The position numbers and the translations under genes were made by a program. From NCBI GenBank assembly GCA_013816845.1, contig JACDDU010000005.1, forward strand, positions 186,001 through 250,000: a stretch of DNA of 64,000 nt, given 5' to 3'. This document shows positions 43,182 to 52,163 of this stretch, piece after piece. Every line of letters starts with the position of its first letter. Position 1 is the stretch's first letter. The notes under the pieces are model-generated. The model ran no database searches. It was not told the DNA's origin and saw only the letters and a program-made list of their open reading frames with translations. The stretch comes from Gammaproteobacteria bacterium. Lineage in GTDB: Bacteria > Pseudomonadota > Gammaproteobacteria > DSM-16500.

Positions 43182-43487
43182 ATGCTGAGTGAAATTGGAA
43201 TAGCGGATGTCTATCTTTTTGTTCTAGCGGGTTTTCTCGGTTTTCAGCTTATTTCGCGCATCCCGCCGTTGATGCATACCCCCCTCATGGCTGCAACGAA
43301 TGCAATAGCAGGTATCGCATTAATTGGCTCCATTGCAGTGGCGGGTGAAAATTATAATATAGTGACTAACATTTTGGCGTTCATTGCAGTGACTTGCTCG
43401 ACGATCAATGTCGTCGGTGGTTTTTTAATTACCGATCGTATACTTCGGATGTTAAAAAAAGGTGATAAGAAGAGTGTGAAGCCATGA
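43182..43487 (+). CDS. pntAB: NAD(P) transhydrogenase alpha-2 subunit
   Basis: This 101-residue membrane protein has about three transmembrane segments (VYLFVLAGFLGFQLI, PLMAATNAIAGIALIGSIAV, ILAFIAVTCSTINVVGGFLI). It carries the SRIPPLMHTPLMAATNAIAG segment typical of PntAB. It supplies part of the proton channel of the transhydrogenase. It lies 25 bases after pntAA and its last four bases overlap the pntB start (ATGA), so synthesis of the two membrane subunits is coupled. Confidence 0.95.
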   Translation: MLSEIGIADVYLFVLAGFLGFQLISRIPPLMHTPLMAATNAIAGIALIGSIAVAGENYNIVTNILAFIAVTCSTINVVGGFLITDRILRMLKKGDKKSVKP

Positions 43488-44866
43488 GCATATTGCAAAT
43501 AAGTTATTTAATTTCCTCCGTTTGTTTTATCCTGGGTATTAAAGCATTAAGTTCACCAGAGACGGCAAGACGAGGGATGCACCTTGCAGCGTTGGGTATG
43601 CTTATTGCAGTAGTAAGTACACTTTTATTTTATCCCATTGTGACCTATAAATGGATCATCGCAGGTTTGGTGCTGGGTACAGTTTTAAGTTTGCCCATTT
43701 CGTTATGGATTCCTATGACGAAAATTCCGCAACGCATCGCATTTTCTCATGCCGGTGGTGCCCTTGCAGCTTGTTTAATTGGTATTGCCGAATATTATCG
43801 TTATCGCACTTCGCTTGGTCATGTGAGCATGGGGATCATTTGTATCGAAGTGATGTTAGGCGCACTAACTTTTACGGGCAGTTTGATGGTAGCTGGTAAA
43901 TTACATGGCATATTGCCGGCCCGACCGCTAACTTATAAAGGACAAAACATAGTTAATATTTCTTTATTCTTTATCATGGTGGCGATGTTAGTTTTTCTCA
44001 GTCTTAACCCTCAAATTAATTTCCTTTTTTATGTCTTGTTAACGATTGCATTTATATTTGGTGTTTTTTTAGTGACACCTATTGGTGCCGCAGATATGCC
44101 CGTCGTCATTGCTATCTTTAATTCCTACGGTGGCCTGACGGGTGCAGTGATGGGTTTTATGCTAGCAAACCGCATTCAAATTATTACCGGAGCTTTGGAT
44201 GGCGCCTCGGGATTTATTCTTTCTATTTTAATGTGTAAAGCCATGAATCGTTCCATCTTTAATGTTTTATTCGGTGCATTTGGCAAAGTTGCAAATGCAC
44301 CCGATCCAAGCACTAAAAGTAATTCCACAAAAGAACCACAAACCATAACGGTTGAAGAAGCACTTCAATTTTTTGAAAATGCAAGATCAGTTATTATCGC
44401 GCCAGGTTACGGTATGGCCGCAAGCCAGGCTCATCATGCATTGAGAGAGTTTGTTGATAAACTTAAAGCAAGCGGTATTAGTGTAAAATACGCCATTCAT
44501 CCGGTTGCCGGACGTATGCCAGGACATATGAACGTACTACTAGCTGAAGCGAATGTCCCCTACACAGATTTATTTGATATGGACGAAATCAATCCTGAAT
44601 TTTCTCATGCAGACATTGCATTGGTGGTGGGTGCTAATGATGTAACTAATCCATCGGCTCGCTATGTTAAATCCAGTCCAATTTATGGTATGCCCATTTT
44701 AAATGTTGATAAAGCTAAGAAAGTTATTATCTTAAAACGAAGTTTGAGTCCTGGTTTCTCCGGTGTTGAAAACGAACTTTATCAAAATGATCACGCATGG
44801 TTATTATTTGGCGATGCAAAAGAAAGTCTCACGCAACTTGCTTATGGTTTTAAACGCGGATGGTGA
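43484..44866 (+). CDS. pntB: NAD(P) transhydrogenase beta subunit
   Basis: This 460-residue subunit has an N-terminal membrane domain of about eight or nine helices (1-260, including the GAADMPVVIAIFNSYGG loop). The C-terminal NADP(H)-binding domain III has VIIAPGYGMAASQAHHAL, IHPVAGRMPGHMNVLLAEANVPY, VVGANDVTNP and VIILKRSLSPGFSGVENELY. All expected motifs are present, so the complex should be functional. A strong terminator follows 39 bases after the stop. Confidence 0.95.
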   Translation: MSILQISYLISSVCFILGIKALSSPETARRGMHLAALGMLIAVVSTLLFYPIVTYKWIIAGLVLGTVLSLPISLWIPMTKIPQRIAFSHAGGALAACLIGIAEYYRYRTSLGHVSMGIICIEVMLGALTFTGSLMVAGKLHGILPARPLTYKGQNIVNISLFFIMVAMLVFLSLNPQINFLFYVLLTIAFIFGVFLVTPIGAADMPVVIAIFNSYGGLTGAVMGFMLANRIQIITGALDGASGFILSILMCKAMNRSIFNVLFGAFGKVANAPDPSTKSNSTKEPQTITVEEALQFFENARSVIIAPGYGMAASQAHHALREFVDKLKASGISVKYAIHPVAGRMPGHMNVLLAEANVPYTDLFDMDEINPEFSHADIALVVGANDVTNPSARYVKSSPIYGMPILNVDKAKKVIILKRSLSPGFSGVENELYQNDHAWLLFGDAKESLTQLAYGFKRGW

Positions 44867-44904
44867 TAATTCATTAATAATTAGAAGAGTAAGTTTAATA
44901 GGTT

Positions 44905-44949
44905 AAAAATGTAGGGGTACCAAGAGAATAGTATCCCTACATTTTTTTT
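44905..44949 (+). terminator. Rho-independent terminator after pntB
   Basis: A stem of about 14 bp (AAATGTAGGGGTAC with GTATCCCTACATTT, one G-U pair) and a 10-base loop is followed by a T-run. A-rich sequence before it makes it partly bidirectional, which may also serve the convergent gene ending at 45001. Confidence 0.9.
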
Positions 44950-45000
44950 AAAATACTAAAATACTAATATTAAATTTTAATCTACACTTTATATAGTTAT

Positions 45001-46776
45001 TTAATGACCCAATCTGGCATGGTTAACAAGCGTAGGCGATGCAAATTTATCATTAGCATCCTGCTTACCAAAAAGCTTGAGGGAGTGCTTAACTTTTTCA
45101 ATTTTTTTCATACGTGTTTGTAACAAAGCAATATATTCTCCTGTATTTTCCTTAGCTTGTAATTTTTCCAATACGGCTCTAGCGGTGGGTAAATTCGTAT
45201 TATTAATAATCGTAGAAAACATCAATTTATTATTTTTAGATTCAGCAGCTAATAAGGATTTTTCCTTGATTGGATCAATCCGATTCGAATTCGCTGATTT
45301 TAATGAACGATCAATTTCTGCTTCTACTAAAATAGCTTCATTATGTTGATGTTTTAACGCTTTCTTTTCCAATTTTTCTGTATGCCATTTCAAGTAAGTT
45401 TCCGCATTGGTTAACGTAATATCGTAATTAAGGAATTCCGAACAAGCTTTAATCATTGCATCTGATTCTTGCCATTTGTCGAGGCCTAACTGTTTCAGTT
45501 GATCTGCTTTAAAAGGAACATTGCTTTCTTGATAAATAAACGCTTGTGTTATTTTTTCAGGAAGTAACTCAATGAATTGTTTGAATTGAAAGGTATCCAT
45601 ATAAAACTTTCTATTTTCTGGATTTAAAGCAAGCTCAACTTCAGGTGAAAAAAGTTGGGCAAGTCCTTTTTGTTTAGCTCGCGTTAGATAATTACTTAAA
45701 TGAACAGCAAAATCATTCAGCTCGTTTGCGGTTAAACAACGCGGATTCGCAGTGATAGATTGCATTTCCGTGGTAATCTTGTTTGCTTGTTCTTGGACGA
45801 GTGTTGCAGTTTCATTATAGCGTGCAATATACCGAGCATTAGCTTTAATGGCGTTAAAATCAAGCAGCTCCCGGAAGATGGGGGCGTTGCGGATATTTAT
45901 TTTACACCATTCAGTGATAGCATCATTCATCCAATTGTCTTCAACTTCAAGACATAAATTTTCAGCAAATTGTAAGGCTTCGGTGGTCAGTTTCCTTCGG
46001 TCGCCTTCTCTAAGAGTTGGTAATTCACTTTCCTTTCGATCAGGAAAAATACTTTTGAAATCAGGAAAAGTTTCACTCATTTTCGCATCGAAATATTGAC
46101 ACTTCAGTGAAGTTAAATCTCGACGAAATGGCGTAAGTTTTTCCAAAACGAATTGTGTTAAATCATAAGTATACGATTTTAAGAGCTGATCTTGCTGATC
46201 AATGATATCGCTTACTGGCGCTATGGTTGTATATAATAATTCTTCTAACGGTTTTTTTATGGTTGATTCATTTTTATCAAGCACGTTTAAAACTAAATTG
46301 GCGTAGGCTTCAAAAAAATTAACATAATCGAAAAAGAATATTTCATAGTCGACTTCTTTTAAGGTCTCATCTAATTCTCTTAATTCGTCATAAATGAAAT
46401 CTTTCACTACATCATCTTCAAGGTGAAAAGGATAATCCCCTTCTTTAAAATTAGTTTTTATTAAAGCAATGGTTGCCTCAGCAATTTCATTACGTTTCTT
46501 CGGATCCGCAGTATATTTGGCTAATAATTTGTCTAAGGGTTTCATTAAGCTCGTGTCATGAATTGAAGTATGACTCAAAGTTTCTTTCATGAGATTTTGG
46601 GTAACTTCCACAATGCCTGTCAAACATTCTCTTAGTAATAACGTCGTATTAACTTTACCCAATAATAATTCTGTAGAATTAGTCTCCAAACGCGCGGCGA
46701 GTTCAAGGGCTGCGATGGGGCCAATTTTAGGAGTTAATAAATCAAGCGTTTTTTTTGCGAGCTCTTGAGGTAGCAT
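45001..46776 (-). CDS. Large helical protein of unknown function
   Basis: This 591-residue protein has no signal peptide or membrane segment and is predicted by composition to be almost wholly alpha-helical, with many Leu/Glu/Lys heptad-like stretches. No conserved motif or family is recognised. The last 100 residues are basic, with a coiled-coil-like part (EIDRSLKSANSNRIDPIKEKSLLAAESKNNK). Size, helical nature and lack of relatives resemble secreted effector proteins of Legionellales, but there is no direct sign of a secretion signal. It is a single-gene unit between pntB and the MMPL exporter. Confidence 0.6.
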   Translation of the reverse strand: MLPQELAKKTLDLLTPKIGPIAALELAARLETNSTELLLGKVNTTLLLRECLTGIVEVTQNLMKETLSHTSIHDTSLMKPLDKLLAKYTADPKKRNEIAEATIALIKTNFKEGDYPFHLEDDVVKDFIYDELRELDETLKEVDYEIFFFDYVNFFEAYANLVLNVLDKNESTIKKPLEELLYTTIAPVSDIIDQQDQLLKSYTYDLTQFVLEKLTPFRRDLTSLKCQYFDAKMSETFPDFKSIFPDRKESELPTLREGDRRKLTTEALQFAENLCLEVEDNWMNDAITEWCKINIRNAPIFRELLDFNAIKANARYIARYNETATLVQEQANKITTEMQSITANPRCLTANELNDFAVHLSNYLTRAKQKGLAQLFSPEVELALNPENRKFYMDTFQFKQFIELLPEKITQAFIYQESNVPFKADQLKQLGLDKWQESDAMIKACSEFLNYDITLTNAETYLKWHTEKLEKKALKHQHNEAILVEAEIDRSLKSANSNRIDPIKEKSLLAAESKNNKLMFSTIINNTNLPTARAVLEKLQAKENTGEYIALLQTRMKKIEKVKHSLKLFGKQDANDKFASPTLVNHARLGH

Positions 46777-46919
46777 GAAATATTCCTATTATTATTATTT
46801 TTCATTGTAATTATTTTATGTGGTTCTATCCCAAACTAACAATTGCCGATTCGAGTTGTCAAGTCTAATTACAAGTTGATTTTAAAAGAAATGATTTCGG
46901 TGATCTGTTACAGGCATAC

Positions 46920-49193
46920 CTATTCTTTCGAATTGGGTTTTTTATACGAGGTGACTTCTTTATCGAAATTAATATTCGGTAAGATACGATCTAACCATTG
47001 GGGGATATACCAATTCCAATCCCCTAATAAACGCATAGTGGTTGGAACCAATAATAATCTAATTAAGGTAGCATCAATGGCGACTGCGAGTGCGGTACCT
47101 AAACCAAACGCTTTAATGAACACGATATCAGCAGTTACAAAGGCACCCGATACAATCACAACTATTAGAGCTGCACTGGTGATAATTCGGGCACTTTTTT
47201 CTAAGCCAAGGGCCACACTTTTTGTATTATCTTTGGTTTGTTCATAATATTCTTTGATACGGGATAATAAAAAAACTTCATAATCCATGGAGAGTCCGAA
47301 CAAAGCAAAAAATAATAGGATAGGAAGGTTCATGTCGGTAAAGCCAACCGGCGTGAAATTAATAATGTTAGCAAAGTGACCCTCTTGAAAAATAAAAACT
47401 AACATGCCGTAACAAACACTCAAACTTAAAAAATTCATGAGGATGGCTTTTAGGGGGAGAATAAGTGAACGTAATAACCACACGAGCGCCAAGTAAGTTA
47501 CAATGCTAATGACAATAACCACCTTGATAAATAAGTTATAAACAATATGCAAAGTGTCGATGATGGTGGCGGAAGTTCCTGCGACTTGTTTCGTAATGTG
47601 ACCACCAATTTTGTTATGGCGCACGGTATCAACTAAATCAAAATTTCTTACATCATCTTTTGAAAACTTACTTACGACACTCATGATTGTATACTTGCCT
47701 TTTGTGCTGCCTTTAAAAAATTGCTTTTGGTATTCATCAAAAGGTAAGGGCGACGACGCATAGAGTTGTTGATACTGCTGTTTAGTTAATCCAGATTTAA
47801 TCGTAACGATACTTCCTACACGTTTCACCCGCGGATCCTTTTTTAAGTGTTGCGCATAATCATATAAATGCGAAATATTATTTTTAGAGATAATCGATTT
47901 ATTTTGCGATTTAAAAAGAATAAGCGTTGGCGTTAATTCATTGGCATTAAAATTTTGTTCAAATTGATCAAGTAACTGGCGGCTTTCGACCCACGTTGGT
48001 AAAATTTTCGCATCAGAACTATTAAGTTTAACGTCCAAAAAGGGATAACCTAGTAATAATAATATCCCAATCGTTGGAATTAAAAATAAAAATGGGAAAC
48101 GCATGACCACCATAACAAAGCGGTACCACCGATGATTATGAACGTCTTCGGTTGTAAAATGTTTTAACTGGGGAATGGTCGACGTTACATTTTTCTCGAG
48201 AATGCAAAGTAAAGCTGGTAGAAAGGTAAGAGAACACAATACGGTAATGGCGACGACCACAACTCCTGCAATTCCTATGGAATAAAGCATGTTGATCGGA
48301 AAGAAAATTAATGATGCAATACTAATTAAAACAATAAGACCACTAAAAAAAATGGATTTACCGGCAGTCGCTAGGGTAATTTCAATCGTTTTTTTGCAGT
48401 CATGCCATTTAGCATGTTCTTCTCGAAAGCGATAGGTAATGAGAAGGGTATAATCTAAACTAAGGCCCAACCCCAACATGGTTGCAATATTTAAAACAAA
48501 CACCGTTAAATCGATTTGATGGCCCAATATATATAAAATTGTGCTAATGATGATGATACAAATGATACCGGAAATGATGGGGATGAATGCAGCAACAATG
48601 CCGCCGAATACAAAAATAAGAACTACAAAACAAATGGGTAAAGCAATTAATTCTCCGCGAATTAGATTGATCTCACTAAGACGATACACATCAGCAATGT
48701 AAGAAGGTTCTCCACCAATAAACATTTCAATATTTTTAGGTTGACCTAATGCATTACGAATATCATTCATGGAACTTGCTAATTCTTCTGCAGTAGAATT
48801 GGTTTCAACCACTGCATATGCTTCTCGTTCCGAGGCGGAAATTTGCCGGGCATTTTGGTAAGGTGATATAACACGATGTTCGAATGACAGTTTCTTTAAC
48901 CCATCGAGTGACTTTTTAACTTGCGTAGTAAATGGAGCATGATTAGCATTTAACTTATCACTTTTATATAAGACAAATAATCGCGAACCGCCAAAAGGTA
49001 ATTCTTTCTCCATGATATTAGATGCTAACGTACTTTCCGCTTTAGGGTCTCTGACTTCTCCAATCTTAAAAGGCTTACCAGCATAGGGAAGGTAAATTGT
49101 ACATATCACTGCTGCTATGATCCAAGAAATCACAATGAGCCAATGTTTTTTTTTCCTGGAAAATTTATCTCTCATAGAGAGTTGCAAGTCCAT
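46920..49193 (-). CDS. MMPL/RND-family transporter
   Basis: This 757-residue inner-membrane protein has the duplicated RND plan: one transmembrane helix, a periplasmic loop (about 45-180), five helices, a second loop (about 400-540) and five or six helices. Diagnostic segments are GLGLSLDYTLLITYRFREE in the first half and FGLSMDYEVFLLSRIKE in the second, then the ALAVAIDATLIRLLLVP motif of MMPL proteins. Members export lipids, glycolipids or drugs. No membrane-fusion protein or outer-membrane channel gene is adjacent. An inverted repeat at 49228-49247 upstream could be a repressor site. Confidence 0.88.
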   Translation of the reverse strand: MDLQLSMRDKFSRKKKHWLIVISWIIAAVICTIYLPYAGKPFKIGEVRDPKAESTLASNIMEKELPFGGSRLFVLYKSDKLNANHAPFTTQVKKSLDGLKKLSFEHRVISPYQNARQISASEREAYAVVETNSTAEELASSMNDIRNALGQPKNIEMFIGGEPSYIADVYRLSEINLIRGELIALPICFVVLIFVFGGIVAAFIPIISGIICIIIISTILYILGHQIDLTVFVLNIATMLGLGLSLDYTLLITYRFREEHAKWHDCKKTIEITLATAGKSIFFSGLIVLISIASLIFFPINMLYSIGIAGVVVVAITVLCSLTFLPALLCILEKNVTSTIPQLKHFTTEDVHNHRWYRFVMVVMRFPFLFLIPTIGILLLLGYPFLDVKLNSSDAKILPTWVESRQLLDQFEQNFNANELTPTLILFKSQNKSIISKNNISHLYDYAQHLKKDPRVKRVGSIVTIKSGLTKQQYQQLYASSPLPFDEYQKQFFKGSTKGKYTIMSVVSKFSKDDVRNFDLVDTVRHNKIGGHITKQVAGTSATIIDTLHIVYNLFIKVVIVISIVTYLALVWLLRSLILPLKAILMNFLSLSVCYGMLVFIFQEGHFANIINFTPVGFTDMNLPILLFFALFGLSMDYEVFLLSRIKEYYEQTKDNTKSVALGLEKSARIITSAALIVVIVSGAFVTADIVFIKAFGLGTALAVAIDATLIRLLLVPTTMRLLGDWNWYIPQWLDRILPNINFDKEVTSYKKPNSKE

Positions 49194-49781
49194 TTATTTT
49201 GACAGGTATCTCTATTTTACCTTATTAGGTCAGTATATTTGTTGACCAGATCTTACAAAATGGCAATCCTTTATGCATAACAATCGCTTCTAAAATATAA
49301 TTTGAGTTTGATCAATGAATTACGCAAGAAAGGTTGAAGGTTAAGTTTAATTTTTAATAAGTTTATAAATGAATGTTGCCAAACGAATTTTGTAGTGTTG
49401 AGTTATTTTCTCCAGCTAAATTCAAGCTTTTCCCCTTCTGCCAGGTAACATCATGAGTTCAATTCATAAATTCAAATAATTTGTTCTTTTATCCGCGTAT
49501 GAAATGGTAAATCGAAAATATGTTTTGCCCAATTTTTAACGAGGGCTAAAAGCAATATGTGTGTAAAATAAATCCTACAAACATATTAATAAAAATATTA
49601 AAAAAAAAGCAATATCCACATGATTCTAAGCAAATACTTTACTAAGTTGGTATAGTAGTTTCTGAATTGTGGTTGTTGGAATCAATCGTCATCAAGATAA
49701 AGTCATTGATCAAAAAAATTAAAAAAAATTACAGATTAAAAACCCAGCGAGTATTAAAAAAAATTGATAGCGTTTTAAAAA
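49194..49781. other. 588-base AT-rich divergent intergenic region
   Basis: No gene is recognised. GGTCA (49228-49232) and TGACC (49243-49247) form an inverted repeat 35 bases upstream of the MMPL gene, a plausible operator of the TetR/MarR type. The remainder, especially 49560-49760, is very A+T-rich with A-tracts and may be bent DNA ahead of the lipase-like gene. Confidence 0.4.
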
Positions 49782-50408
49782 ATGACAGCAAAAATAATGA
49801 ATAATGAAATCATTGTATTAATACATGGTTTGATGCGATCACATCGAAGCATGTATCGTTTAGAATCTTATCTCCTCAAGCAAGGGTATGAAACTTATAG
49901 TTATCATTACCCATCGACTAAATATACGATTAGTGAACATGGGGTTCAATTTCAAAGTTTTATTGAAGGTTTATTATTAGCAAACGCTAGTAAAAATTTA
50001 CATTTTATTACACACAGTCTCGGCGGTATTATTGCGAGAGAAGCACTAAGTAAGCTTACTCCCAAAAAATTAAATAGATGTAATTCCTTAATTATGCTCG
50101 CTCCGCCTAATCAAGGATCTTTGCTTGCAAAATTATGCTTAACCATTACTCCTTTTCTTTCGTCATTCATAAAGCCACTAGCTGAGCTAAGTTGTGATCA
50201 TGACGCTTATGTTCATCAAGTTGGCGTGCCTGAACAAGTAAAAATTGGAACGATAGCAGGTAGATTTGATGCGAAAGTGCCGCCATCTGCAACTCACATG
50301 AGTAGGCAAAATGATTTTGTCATCATTAACTCGACTCATACTTTTATTATGAACCATCCAAAAACAAGAAAGGTCATTCTTAATTTTTTGCAAAGCGGAA
50401 ATTTCTGA
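49782..50408 (+). CDS. Alpha/beta hydrolase, lipase/esterase-like
   Basis: This 208-residue hydrolase has the oxyanion-hole motif LIHGLMRSHRSM near the N-terminus and the nucleophile elbow THSLGG (Ser79). A candidate Asp lies in GRFDAKVPP and a C-terminal His in NSTHTFIMNHP. It is a compact, lid-less form like bacterial triacylglycerol-lipase-type esterases. No signal peptide is visible. MTAKIMNNEII could start at either Met. It could be cytoplasmic, or exported by a specialised system in an intracellular bacterium. It ends 11 bases from the convergent FAD oxidoreductase gene. Confidence 0.8.
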   Translation: MTAKIMNNEIIVLIHGLMRSHRSMYRLESYLLKQGYETYSYHYPSTKYTISEHGVQFQSFIEGLLLANASKNLHFITHSLGGIIAREALSKLTPKKLNRCNSLIMLAPPNQGSLLAKLCLTITPFLSSFIKPLAELSCDHDAYVHQVGVPEQVKIGTIAGRFDAKVPPSATHMSRQNDFVIINSTHTFIMNHPKTRKVILNFLQSGNF

Positions 50409-50419
50409 TACGCTTGATT

Positions 50420-51850
50420 TTATTTGAAATATATTTGATATAGCTTATTAGTAAATATATTTTTCGGGTCATAAATTTTTTTAAGTTCGATTATTTTTTC
50501 ATATCCTGGATAAGCTTGTTTAAATTGAGATTCACTCGCAAAATTCTGATAAGGTAAATAATAATTCCCATCCATTGATAATGTGGTATCAATCAATTTT
50601 CTCGTCCATAATTTAGTATGTTCAACTTCTTTTCCCGATAAATCTTGATTGAAGTACAAAACAATAGCAAAACAATTATTTTTTACGTAGGGTAATAAAA
50701 TATTCGATTCCGTAGGGACATATCGAATAGTAACATTAAGCAAATTGACATTGTTTTTCAAAATAACAGAGCTTAAAATTTTTATAAATTGAGGAAATTG
50801 ATCAAGAGGAATGAAATATTCTTGTAGCCAATCTGCATTATATTTACTGTAATAATCCGATGCGAATTTAACTGGCTTTTCCATCGCATTATTTCTAGTA
50901 GCAACATGATTATTATATATTTTGCGAAAAATTCGTTTCTCCATGTTCCAGCGCACTTTTTTACCTAACTCACCGTGTCTTGATATATTGAATATGGGCG
51001 TGAGAATTACGTTCCACTTATCAGGATTATCTAGGGAAATTATGTGAGTGGATAATTCTTTAGTATCTGTGTAAGTAATAACATACATATCTTGTAAAAA
51101 ACTGGAATGAGGTATGATGTTTAAATGCGCATAAAACAAAGTCACATCTTTATTATTTAATATCTTCTCGCGAAAATAAACCGGAAAATTATCTACATTA
51201 GTTTTTTGATAATGACTAACAAGTAAGTTGTTATCAGTTAATTGCAGCGTTATATTAGTAATAACTCCGAATAATCCGTAACCTCCTATCACTGCTGACC
51301 ACAATTTTGGATTCGTAGTTGGTGTTACAGAAACCTTTTGACCATTCGCGAGCAATATATCAAATGCCACAATACTATTTCCAACAGCACCTGCTCGAAA
51401 ATCGTCTCCATGCGCATTAACACTCATTGATCCACCTACTGTAAAGATATTAGGTGATTGCATGGACTTGATCGCTAAGTTGTATGGATTAATATATTTC
51501 TGCAAGTCACTCCACGTTATGCCACTTTGCACAGTAACTTGTTTTTTCTGGGTGTTAATTTTTAAAACTCGATTGAATGAAAGCATATCTAATTCAATTG
51601 CATTAGATGCAAGTGATTGCCCACCCTGGCTGTGTTGTTTGCCCATAATGGCAATTGGAATATGTTCTTCATGCGCTTTTTTAATTGCGTTTAGGATGTC
51701 AGTTTCAGATTTAACACGTATGATGCGTGATACTTGTGTTGCGTTAATTCGTCCATTGTCATTTAAGGTAACGGCAAATGATGATGGACTAAAAAGTATT
51801 ATTAAGGCTGCTTCAAAGAGTAAATGTAAAAAATTTAGTTTTTTTAACAT
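50420..51850 (-). CDS. Exported FAD-binding oxidoreductase (aldonolactone oxidase-like)
   Basis: This 476-residue protein has an N-terminal signal sequence (AALIILFSPSSFA, cleavage near residue 26). A PCMH-type FAD-binding domain (about 45-215) follows, with GKQHSQGGQS, where His73 is at the place used for covalent FAD attachment, and GGYGLFGVITNITLQL. The C-terminal substrate domain resembles D-arabinono-/L-gulono-lactone oxidases and ends in YPGYEKIIELKKIYDPKNIFTNKLYQIYF. It oxidises a sugar lactone or alcohol, probably with oxygen. Export of such an enzyme is uncommon. Confidence 0.8.
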   Translation of the reverse strand: MLKKLNFLHLLFEAALIILFSPSSFAVTLNDNGRINATQVSRIIRVKSETDILNAIKKAHEEHIPIAIMGKQHSQGGQSLASNAIELDMLSFNRVLKINTQKKQVTVQSGITWSDLQKYINPYNLAIKSMQSPNIFTVGGSMSVNAHGDDFRAGAVGNSIVAFDILLANGQKVSVTPTTNPKLWSAVIGGYGLFGVITNITLQLTDNNLLVSHYQKTNVDNFPVYFREKILNNKDVTLFYAHLNIIPHSSFLQDMYVITYTDTKELSTHIISLDNPDKWNVILTPIFNISRHGELGKKVRWNMEKRIFRKIYNNHVATRNNAMEKPVKFASDYYSKYNADWLQEYFIPLDQFPQFIKILSSVILKNNVNLLNVTIRYVPTESNILLPYVKNNCFAIVLYFNQDLSGKEVEHTKLWTRKLIDTTLSMDGNYYLPYQNFASESQFKQAYPGYEKIIELKKIYDPKNIFTNKLYQIYFK

Positions 51851-52163
51851 ATAAATAATACTTTATGAGGGCCACATTGGTAGCTGGATATTTTAGCATA
51901 AAAATTACGCAAATTCCCATTCGTCTACAATATCTGCTTGATTTATCTTAGATTGGGTTCATTCTTTCAATAAACATGATAGGAGATTTAACAAGGTGGT
52001 TAACCCATTATATAAACGTGCATCCTAATGCACCATTACTAAGAACAATTGAGCTATGATGGAGTGCACCACATCTAGCTCATTTAAAAGATGATGATGT
52101 ATACGTGTGTTTATATTATACGAATTTTAAAATCACCCGGTAAAATTTTAAGCGAGCACTAAA
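51851..52163. other. 313-base divergent region with two dyads
   Basis: No gene is recognised. GTGCAT/ATGCAC (52018-52033) is a 6-bp dyad with a 4-base loop. GAGCTA(T)GATG pairs with CATCTAGCTC (52051-52081) as a 10-bp stem with one bulged T and a 10-base loop. No T-run follows. They lie 80-145 bases before the ankyrin-protein gene and may be regulatory. Confidence 0.35.
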
